Positions 55,400 through 64,000 of a stretch of DNA of 64,000 bases are shown here, in pieces. Made by a program: the position numbers and the translations under genes. The stretch spans positions 777,501 to 841,500 of the forward strand of contig JBBBDQ010000915.1 in assembly GCA_037127315.1 (NCBI GenBank), written 5' to 3'. The DNA is from Ascarosepion bandense (Eukaryota; Mollusca; Cephalopoda; Sepiida; Sepiidae). Below the pieces are notes generated by a model. It did not search any database and was not told where the DNA came from. It saw only the letters and a list, made by a program, of their open reading frames with translations. The first letter of the stretch is position 1. The number at the start of each line of letters is the position of its first letter.

Positions 55400-56455
55400 C
55401 CCGGTTGTGGGCTAATTGGTCTAACTTGGTTTAAGATGGTACCAGTTCATATGAGTCATTCAATGCCGAAATTAAATTTTCTTGTGTGTGTTGATGTAAT
55501 AAAATATGATATTCGTCATTCTGCTTTCACAGTTAAAAGCATGTTAGATTATATTCGGCTTTTGTGCATATATAAGATTGTATGGATATAATTACTACAA
55601 GAGTGTGTTATATGATGTAGTTTTCTTGAAGTTATATTTTGGAATATAGTTTGATTTACGAAATTGTATGATATTATATAATCTCATGAAAATGTTCTTT
55701 CATATTGGTTGGTTGTTTAGTTGGTTGTTTAGTTGGCTGGCTGATTGTGTTTAGCATAATAACAACATTTATTAATTACTGAATGCAAAAATCTGAATAA
55801 TTTGTACGTAATTTTATGCCATTAACTAAAGATATAATTAATACATTCAAAGTAGAGCAATATTTCTAGAGGTATCGTTTGTTGATCATATATAATTTTA
55901 ATATTAAAATGTATTTTTAAAATTTTAGTTTTGTATTTATAGTCATCTTGCATAAAAATGTATTGTTGATCATTTTATTATAATACATGTACTATTAATT
56001 TTTTTTTTGAGCTTCAATATTTGGCCATATGTGGGACGCTAACAGTTACTACCAGCGGTAAACTTAGGAACGACAGCAATAAATAAGTGGTTTTTCTCGC
56101 CCCCAAATCTCAAATCTCCCAATCAGAGGCTTTACTGTCAAATATAGTTTATTGTTATACCCAAGACAATTTCTAGGAGAAGGAAGATTCTTAACTTAAG
56201 ACCAGCTTAATGTCAGATAAGCTACTTGGCTTCCGTACATCTGGTACCCTTCAGACTCATCTCATGTTACCTGATGGTATTTACCAATGTTCGCGTGAAC
56301 TGTTTCATACAATAACAGAACTTTGTAGAATCTTATTTCATATATTCTCATTAGATATTAATGTATATTCAACAGGGCACGTGTTCTGAATTTCCAAGGC
56401 TTTAGTACAACGAAAGGGTAAAATTTGAGTGAAGATTCGAGATTCAATATTATAA
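55400..56455. other. No recognised gene
   Basis: A 97-codon plus-strand frame at 55298-55591 begins inside the CT tract and has no motif. TTGGTTGTTTAG-type short repeats lie at 55709-55741. Confidence 0.45.
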
Positions 56456-56459
56456 AGAA

Positions 56460-56775
56460 AGAAAGTAAGAAATCCGACATTTTGAAAAGTACTCAGTCAA
56501 TGAAGATGCAATGGACTGATGAAGTGAGCAACAACGAAGTTTTGAAGAAAAAAGGAAACAAAAAGGAAACTCATACATAACATCAGGAAGAGGCAATTGA
56601 AATTTCAGGAAAGAGGGCTTACAAAATCTGATATTCACAGGACAGATTGAGGGAAAGGGGTACAGAGAAAGCAGCGCGTAACACACTTGATGGACGGCAG
56701 AACTAAACGAGTGATATATAACAAAAGGACAAAACCTATTAAGACGTCCATAAAGAATACAACACATAAAAGAAA
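56460..56775 (+). pseudogene. RTE-like LINE 3' tail
   Basis: Frames give VSNNEVLKK near 56527, the THT*HQEE (IRKRQLKF-equivalent) block near 56573, KI*YSQDRLRERGTEK near 56620 and AARNTLDG near 56670. It corresponds to the last 100 residues of the RTE-like family. Heavily decayed. Confidence 0.55.
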
Positions 56776-56884
56776 AAATCCTGTCGGAATAGTCTCACCG
56801 CATTTAAGTTTCACGCTAGACCATCATAGGAATGCAGCGTTGATTTGGTGTTACTTGATGCAACCTAGTACCTGACCTCACACC

Positions 56885-57530
56885 TACAGTGGCTTGCAAA
56901 TGTTTACACCCCTATGAAAATTTATATATTTTGTACAATTTAACAGGGAACAACACATTCTTTCAATTCTAATGATTGTTAAATAATAAGCAGATCCATC
57001 ACACTTTCCTTTGATATAAAACCTACATTTTAAAAATTACACACTGATTCTTAAAATTACTTAACTTAGAAAAATATCTTTGAAAATGTATATACACACC
57101 AGATATTATATTGTGTTATCGTGTAGTTTATCATTGCTGTATATAAACCAGAACAAATAAATGTGATATGTGCATTCTACTATAACAAACTTGGTCAGTC
57201 TATTATTTTACTATATAAGGTGATTGAACTACCTACAAAATCACCCAGCACATATTTTCTTGGTATGATGGTCTTTGGACTTTGACTGTAAACACAAAGT
57301 GTCTAACTAGTGAAATAAAATGGGCAAACCTCTCAGGAACTTGAAAACCTTTTTATTCAAAGGTACAATTAAGATAATGGCTAGAAAAGAATGCAAATTT
57401 AAATTATACAAAATATATAAATGTTCAAAGGCGGTGAAGATCTTTGGAAGCCACTGTACATCCTGTATTCCAGGGACGAGTACAAGAATTTTCGACAGAT
57501 GAATGTATAAACAACCGATCCAAAAATGGT
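56885..57530 (+). mobile_element. Tc1-like transposon relic, left part
   Basis: The left end CAGTGGCTTGCAAATGTTTA (56886) is the characteristic terminal repeat of a Tc1-like group, followed by an AT-rich leader. A frame at 57320-57502 (MGKPLRNLKTFLF, 60 codons) sits where the transposase N-terminus should be and has a weak helix-turn-helix look. No catalytic region or right end was found. Confidence 0.45.
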
Positions 57531-57534
57531 CTAG

Positions 57535-59120
57535 ACATTTTTCCTATATCACGAGAATGTAAGGTCCTTTTTCTGAACGAAGGATTCTGAATGGATGCAA
57601 GCAAACACTGACGAAGAACAGTTGACGAAATGGAAAGATGAATAAAGTATAGTTCTAATTCTGGGATTTTAATCTTATGATATTTTCGTCATATTTCATT
57701 TCATTAAATGATATGCTTTACTTGGTTCCTTGCGCCAAACGTAAGTTTAGTAAGTGTTGTATACCTACTTTGACGACGACGAAAATTAAGGTACAACCAA
57801 TATTTTTACGATTTTGATCTAACGGATAAATGTCGCAACATAAACTGGACCCAAGGTGACTTGCTTATTACTGTTAAAGTGACGATCTATTTCTCGGTTA
57901 ACAAAATGAAGAACAACATTTTTTCTTCGCTTCTCGATAACGTTGGATATAGAGTAGAGAAGATAGTCGGAAAGTTAGTATACACGCATCGAAGCAACAG
58001 CCATCGGGCTGCGCCCATCCTCTCTCTTTTCTGTGGTCTGCACCCCTACTGACTTCATACGGCTCTCTTATGTATACCAAAATCCAGTTGATTATGCCAT
58101 TTTTTTCCTCAAGCACATTGTTTATAATAAACAATTTCTCTGATATTGGCTACGCTGTTCATCAAAACACACATTTTCTCAATGCAATAATATTTATTTT
58201 GCTATAAATACATTTCTGTTTCCATATCTTCTGACCTGGGAAAAAGCTGTCGCAACACAAACTTGTCCGTCAACCGGCGTCCGCATGGTTTGACTTTTCA
58301 AACAGTATTATTATATTTTCATACCCAGCTTGATTTTTGCTGTTTAATAACACCAGTTTAATGTAAATATAATTTTGCACAGTTTTACGTATAAGTTCAG
58401 ATAATATGTAACATAAGTAAAAACCAATCAACAAGAGAAATAATATTTTACTAAAATATCCACCAATGCATTAGTCTTTCTTATAAGCAAAATACGAGTA
58501 AAAATAATTATTTCTTTATAATCTGTGATCATTTGGAAGAGAGAAATTTATTGTCGTACATGTGTTCTTTTATTTATGATAATTGTATTTCTGGCAAGAA
58601 ACAAGTGATACGATTTAATCTCAGAATCCAAGTGGATTTTCAGTTTTTCCCCACAATGACAAATTGGTGTGCATGACAAAACCGTATTCGCTTTCACTGT
58701 TCCTAGGGATTACACTTACTCCCAGTCGTATATATATATATATATATTCTACTTGATCTGACATGATATATTTCCATATCTGTTGCAGTTATTATTAGTT
58801 TTAATTATTTTCTTTTATAAAAATATGAAATATATTTTACCCAGAATTTTTCCTGAGAACTGATTTTATTTTTTACCAGAGTGTCTTTTCGTTTTTCGGT
58901 GTTATTAAGTAAATTATATTGAAAGGGTTATATCTCAATTGGAATAAACTGAACATGTCCGAAACGACGACGTTTGCGAGAAAATAAGGACCCTTTCCCA
59001 TTTTCTCAAAAACAAACTATCTGCTGGGATTTTGAGATTACTTATCAAGCTCAACGTTTTTTAGATTCCGTGATCGTACAGGAACCGGTGTTTCAACGTG
59101 ATAGGACCATAAGCCAATAT
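57535..59120. other. No recognised gene
   Basis: Contains a small TA tract (58730-58747) and a GTCGCAACAxAAACT phrase repeated at 57833 and 58247. A 78-codon frame at 57898-58134 (minus) is unassigned. Confidence 0.4.
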
Positions 59121-59124
59121 CATA

Positions 59125-59350
59125 AAAAGAGTACATCAGAATGAGACAGTTGAACTTTTTTGGTCACATTATGAGAAAAGAGGACTCGGATTATTTGACA
59201 CTCATAGAACATATTAACTACAAGAGAGATAGAGGAAAAAACGCATGATATGCATAACGAATAATTATGTTGGAGTGATCATAGATAAACAAAATTTACT
59301 GAAACTTACAAAGGCCAGTGAATTATAGAGAGCAACACTCGAGAAAAAGA
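59125..59350 (+). pseudogene. RTE-like LINE 3' tail, short
   Basis: RMRQLNFFGHIMRKEDSDYL at about 59139-59200 matches the (R)KRQLKFLGHIMRKE block of the family. The rest fades into noise. Confidence 0.6.
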
Positions 59351-59354
59351 TGAA

Positions 59355-60435
59355 GAAAAAAAATTTTCTTTTGTCTTTGAAATTATAAGGTAGTTCTTGT
59401 AATGTTCCTTACATCTGGTATGATATATGGTATGAGTCCACTAATTCTCTGCTCTCGCTATAGGATAATTAATAGAACTGGTATCACGTGATTATTCTTA
59501 TCCAAAAAAAATTCTTACAATAAAACATCTCATAGCTTTAATGAACTACAAATAGAGGATAAAATGAACAAAAAGAATCAATCGATCAATCAAACAACTA
59601 TTGAAATAGCTATTGTGGTTTAATAACACATTGTTACTTTCCTATTTCCATGATATTTTGAAATTTTGTTAATTTATTTTGATAAGATTGTTTTTTTTTA
59701 CGAGATGATAACCATGGAATTGTGTTTATTATTTTTTGAACATTTTTGTATTTCATCTTGTCTTTTGTTTTGTATTTTTCGTCAATATGTATGCTAATAT
59801 CCTAGACAGGATCCTCTTATATGACTTAGCATATTTGAAATGAAAATGCGATATTCCTATTAGAGTCATCAACCTTAGTCATCAGCACTATGAGTCATAG
59901 TAATAAGGGTCAGAGTTAAAATACAATTCGTTGTCGTCGTTGTTATCATGGCAACAATATGTTTTTGTTATTTTATCGATTTTTTGGCGAGAAACGTTCG
60001 TGTGCGACCTATAAGAATTTTTCCTTGCGAGATTGTCCTCATACAAGAATTATTTTCGTCTCTTTTCTATAATTTAGTGTCCAATTGAGAAGCACAAAAC
60101 AGTTTAAATTACATCATCCTAATACTACTTCTCTTCAGGCAAACAGAGGCACGCGCGGTAAAAATGTTTTACTTGTATATATTGAACTGAATAAAAAAAA
60201 TAAAAACTTCCAATCCAACATCGGCAGCGCCTCGCGGAAAACGAGAAGAATAAAAAACTACTAATATATAATAGATCCGTTCACCTTTTCTTACTGACTC
60301 TCCAGAACAAAATACGTCGCCGAATTTTTTATTTTTGTACAATCCAAAAATGTATGTGTAACATATTTCTCCTTACAATCGCACCCCTAAAAATATGTGT
60401 TTGATATCGATTCAGTTTAGTATGGCACAAAGAAG
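59355..60435. other. No recognised gene
   Basis: About 1.1 kb of unassigned DNA except for the X-box-like site listed next. Confidence 0.5.
59942..59955. promoter_or_regulatory. X-box-like (RFX) site
   Basis: GTTATCATGGCAAC fits the near-palindromic GTTNCCATGGNAAC X-box bound by RFX factors, with one change. No gene is visible nearby. Confidence 0.25.
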
Positions 60436-60439
60436 AAAG

Positions 60440-60530
60440 CACTGGTAGTGTAACGGTTGTCAGCACTAGAATAAGGATTGTCGATCTAAGTTCCAATTCA
60501 GATTTAGACAGTGGTATTCAGTTTCTCAAA
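60440..60530 (+). mobile_element. tRNA-derived SINE head, relic
   Basis: TGGTAGTGTAACGG and AAGTTCCAATTC at tRNA-like spacing. Little of the body remains. Confidence 0.4.
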
Positions 60531-60534
60531 AGTA

Positions 60535-62335
60535 ACCAAGAGAAATATATGAATCTTTTTTTCTTTCCAATTTGGTCGTATGGATTTCCAAATTTTGATG
60601 GCGCCTTGTCTAAAAGAAAGAACCACTCAGAATTCACAAACGTGAAAAAGACAAATAGAAATCAAGCATCTTTTCAAATAATTCATAGTAACCCATAGAT
60701 AATAAAGAAAAACGTCTGTGTATAGGCACGACTGGATGTGGGTATGATGTTAGAATAATGTCAGAAGGCCATTAAGAGTATTATGGTGAGAAATAACTCG
60801 GTATTTATCCGAGCCTCTCCTCAAAGTCGGGATGTAGCGCAAAGCCTTTTTTTACGTCGAGCATTCTCAGCGGCGCGTACGCCCAGGCAAAGATTCCCCG
60901 TATTAGTATGGGTTGTGAATTGGCTATAATTACCGGCTGTATGATACTAATATAAACGTTAGTTTATACATGGTACACTACCTTAGCAAGTAAGGTAAAA
61001 AAGGACAAGTTATATGGCAATAACAAATAGGTCTTTATATAGTAAAAAAAGAGAAAAAAATACAATTCATTCAAAATATCTAAATACGTCCTAAAACAAG
61101 ATCAATATTCATTTGGTTAAAATGGATGAGAATGTTTTAGTAAGAATAGACAAGAAATGACATACCGTCTGGTCAGCAGTACCCCTCGTGCGTCTATCCA
61201 CGAAGGCAAGGAATAAAAAAGAGACCAGAAGAAAAAGAGTTTTTTTCCCGAGAGAAAACAACCGTATAGCTGCGGGGTCGGCTCTTGCCTGCTTTTCTTC
61301 AAACAAGACTCTACCGTTCCATGTATGGGTTTTTTCCTGCCTGACAAGCAGAGAGTCCGTCAAGGACCGAAGTGAGGAGTAACTCTTTACTTTCAACATC
61401 CAAATCGTGGCTTTTGTCTAGACTTGTGCATATGCATCGATGAAAATCCATAGCATTTTATACAAAAGCACTACCAAGAGTTTCTCTTAAAGTTACGCAT
61501 TTCTATATGCTTGCAAAACTTAAATGAGTTATAAGAGGAGAATGTGAAACGGGTGAGACGACTTCAAATTCGAACCGCATATGTTACATTCATTTCACAC
61601 TAATGCCCTAAGGAAAGACATGAATCCTTTTCCTATATTGACCAGTAATGCGTTTTATATAAACTCATAGACTGGGCTCTGCACCGTTTAACTGGCAGCC
61701 TATGTAAGAGAGCGAAAACTCTTAATTCAAATTAATAGATAGACTTACAGGAATTCACTTCACTCCAACAAAATATGGGAACTTAGAAATATTCTTGAAA
61801 AAGGAGATAAACAATACCGCCTGCTGACTTTGTTAAAAACATAAATTATTTTTTCTTCTCAATATAATGGGTAAATAATAGATTAGAATGAGAACTTGAA
61901 ATCGGAATAGCAGAGAAAAGACAGACCTGAATGAAAAGAAAGAAAAAAAAACATACGGAAAAAGCAAGTCATGGATATTCGCAAAAAAAACAAAAAAAAA
62001 CGAAAATGAAAAAGAACCGATGAAGTGTCATGATCGGCTACTTTCCGAAAGAACGAGGCATTTACAAAATGAATATCTTTGTTAAATATGGACGAAATCA
62101 TATTAAAAACGAGGTTTCAGCATATTTTATTAAACTCAAAAAATATTATGAGCTGTGAAATCTGATGCTTCCATGTAACGAATAGCCAAGAGCGGGAACA
62201 ATGTAATGGTAATATTAGTCGTTTCTTTATAAAGAGACATTCAGCACTCAATGACCGAGCCTCCAGTGCTACAATCGGTTGCAAATTATAAAATCGTTAT
62301 ATGAAAAAAGTTTTATTTTCAGTAAAATACGTTTC
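60535..62335. other. No recognised gene; slightly GC-richer patches
   Basis: 60820-60960 and 61140-61380 are richer in GC than average. The second gives three overlapping frames of 64-96 codons on both strands, none with a known motif. It may be an unrecognised LTR or other repeat. Confidence 0.35.
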
Positions 62336-62345
62336 TCAAATTTAA

Positions 62346-62430
62346 TAGATTTTATTGCTCTTTCCAGTATTAGTGGGCCTTCTTTCAAAACCTTTTTTTC
62401 GAAGTAGTGTGGAAAATGGGCATCTTTAAT
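62346..62430 (+). repeat. Unnamed dispersed repeat, copy 2
   Basis: TTTTATTGCTCTTTCCAGTA through CGAAGTAGTGTGGAAAA matches 21254-21330. Confidence 0.5.
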
Positions 62431-62474
62431 ATGTCATTGATGTCTCTTCGTGCCATCTGACGTTTTAGCCATTC

Positions 62475-62580
62475 CAACATGGCATAATGGTTAGCAAACT
62501 TATCACGCAAGATTAGTTACGACTGAATCGTGAGTACGATTCTCACTTAGTGTCGCATAAATTCGGAAAATCACCATGAT
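62475..62580 (+). mobile_element. tRNA-like SINE head, further family
   Basis: A-box-like ATGGCATAATGGTTAGCA at 62479 and B-box-like GAGTACGATTCTC at 62532, with tRNA-like spacing. The body after AGTGTCGCATAAATTCGG is unassigned. Confidence 0.5.
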
Positions 62581-62584
62581 AGTT

Positions 62585-62910
62585 TTTGTTGTTAGTGTTG
62601 GAATTCTCAAAGTGATGGGGTTTCTGTTATTTCGTAATATTCTTTTTGATCATGTAGCACCAGATTACGAATTTCGAAGAAGGATGCCCTTCTCTAGGTT
62701 GCCGATACTCATTCACTAGATGCCAGTTTTAGACATGGATCTTATACAGTGGATCGTTTATACATTTCTGGACCTGTTGGGTACCATTAATGATATCTTT
62801 AATTAAGTAATTATAATTGATTAAATAATTTTACGGATCATCAACCTTTGACAGGTTATGTAATGATAGAAAATAAACTTGATTGGAATTTGTTTAGATG
62901 ATATTGATTA
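62585..62910. other. No recognised feature
   Basis: AT-rich, unassigned. It may include the tail of the preceding SINE. Confidence 0.4.
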
Positions 62911-62914
62911 ACTG

Positions 62915-63050
62915 ATACAAATCCTACTATTTAGCCCATAACTGGTTTATGTAAATGGATTCGCGCAAATGAATATGGCAAACTCAACTGGAATTTCAAC
63001 TCGTTTTCGTTTTCCAATTCTGATCCGTTACACAATAACCCATCCGCACC
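62915..63050 (-). mobile_element. tRNA-derived SINE, family A, decayed
   Basis: On the minus strand GTTGAAATTCCAGTTGAG is a decayed B box, followed by CATTTGCGCGAATCC and the AGTTATGGGCTAAATAGTAG block seen in other copies. Confidence 0.5.
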
Positions 63051-63054
63051 TGGT

Positions 63055-63585
63055 ATTCTATAGCTGTCTATGTTCTGAGCAAGTACGACGTTGCTTTACT
63101 TCAAGGATCGATCGAGAACCGATGTTTCAACTTCACATGACGCTAAGCCAAAAACTTTGTATGACGCAGTTATTTAAGAAAATTCAAGTTAATGTTTTGA
63201 TTTTCTATCAAATTTCGGTTGTTTAAGTCTGCAAGGTGGAAAAAGTCCTCTTTTCTTGAAATCAAAAATTTATGTCGTCTTTTTAAATTGACATTAAAAT
63301 TTGTCCCTTGTGAAAAAAAAAACGCATTCCACCTTTATATGAACATCTTTACTTTTTAAATATTTTCGAATTCATGTAAGGCCCTTTATGGAAAAGAAAA
63401 AGAAATATTTTATATCACCACCCTTGAGTTCAGGATTAATTCTACACTTAGTCAAACAGTGTATATTATGTAAAAAGATCATATTTTGCCAGTGTTTAGA
63501 GTGGATAAAGCGTGCCTTCTCAGAATATCAGCATTTTAGAATATAAGATTTATCCTATGCTCAAAAACCGACCGTTAGTACCAGC
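63055..63585. other. No recognised feature
   Basis: About 530 unassigned bases. The 85-codon frame at 62969-63226 begins inside the SINE. Confidence 0.4.
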
Positions 63586-63589
63586 GGCT

Positions 63590-63905
63590 ATCAGTCAGTC
63601 AGTTAAATGTCATACGTGATACACGCTTGGGCAATCATGTCTCTTTCGAGACATGACTGACTGGGCAGAAGATTACCTTGCAGTAGGTTGCCATTGCTGT
63701 CTGCGGTAGACTGGTTGCCAGCCAAGGCTATAGAACCCAATCTGTCCTCTTATTTAATACATAACTGGAGGGAAGAGACGGGTTAATACCTTTCACAAGG
63801 GTATTTGCGCGTAAGTGAATGCAAGGAATTCAACCGGAATTCGAACTCTGCTCCCCTATTTGCCATTTGAATCGATATCCGCTTCACCACAACACGCATC
63901 CTATC
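63590..63905 (-). mobile_element. tRNA-derived SINE, family A, best-preserved copy
   Basis: On the minus strand the head reads GTTGTGGTGAAGCGGATATC (A box region, 63890) and GAGTTCGAATTCC (B box, 63850). Then come GCATTCACTTACGCGCAAAT, the CCCTCCAGTTATG block, CTGGTTGCCAGCCAAGG-type sequence in complement, an 8-bp hairpin CATGTCTC-GAAA-GAGACATG (63655-63636), and the end AAGCGTGTATCACGTATGAC with an ACTG tail. Total length is about 300 bp. Confidence 0.75.
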
Positions 63906-64000
63906 CATTGGCGGCTATACGCTGACCTAAAGATTAGAGTTATTACAATTCTATAACTTTTAAATCTAAATTAATTACAAATTCATGTAATAAAGCCAAA

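Noticed and set aside
61678..61760. Possible tRNA-like SINE head
   Set aside because: The A and B boxes are too diverged to distinguish from chance.

Overview
This is a 64-kb stretch of AT-rich animal nuclear DNA with no gene-dense or prokaryotic features. I found no host gene whose exons I can assign with confidence. Almost everything recognisable is transposon relic. The repertoire is Penelope-like elements with GIY-YIG domains, Jockey-like and RTE-like LINEs, mariner and Tc1/Tc3 transposons, one Ty3/Gypsy-type LTR element, several tRNA-derived SINE families, and very many TA, CA and GATA microsatellites. This suits an invertebrate, most likely a mollusc. The abundant tRNA-derived SINE resembles octopus-type SINEs, so a cephalopod is my best guess, as an inference only.

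Layout. 0-3 kb: Penelope-like relics, two of them head to head, plus a second GIY-YIG family. 3.1-5.3 kb: a Jockey-like LINE with internal deletions and a perfect 53-bp palindrome. 5.3-8.2 kb: an AT-rich inverted-repeat element, then Penelope-like terminal regions with hammerhead ribozyme-like folds and a GIY-YIG fragment. 8.2-11 kb: nothing recognised. 11-15 kb: a TTA-flanked DNA element, a SINE, a reverse-strand LINE, a mariner tail and an LTR-like block. 15.5 and 27.5 kb: two copies of a fold-back element. 17-19 kb: two SINE types and a mariner relic. 22.7-26.4 kb: a Tc1 relic and a structurally complete Tc3-like transposon with about 210-bp inverted repeats. 27.8-30.3 kb: a Ty3/Gypsy-type element with both LTRs but a gutted interior. 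31.8-38.6 kb: RTE-like LINE tails, SINEs and a second GIY-YIG copy. 39-48.6 kb: microsatellites, a LINE 3' end, hammerhead-like folds and a tandem Penelope-like pair. 49-54.5 kb: a long hairpin, a duplicated unclassified segment with protein-like conservation, and an 84-bp minisatellite. 56-64 kb: LINE and Tc1 tails and SINEs.

The most interesting signals are three. First, at least six loci carry a CTGATGA-stem-GAAAC core, often with pairing in all three hammerhead helices; the best is at 45378-45436. They mostly sit next to TA microsatellites and Penelope-like sequence, and a related fold may lie inside a tRNA-derived SINE at 17572-17611. Second, the 50.5-54 kb locus has local duplications, and 30 aligned codons are conserved without a frameshift in a protein family I do not recognise. 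Third, near-perfect hairpins at 3323-3375 and 49102-49229 are far younger-looking than their surroundings. Hammerhead motifs in Penelope-like elements are already known in general; these particular families and the SINE case would need checking for novelty. All calls come from reading the sequence; no alignment or database search was run.
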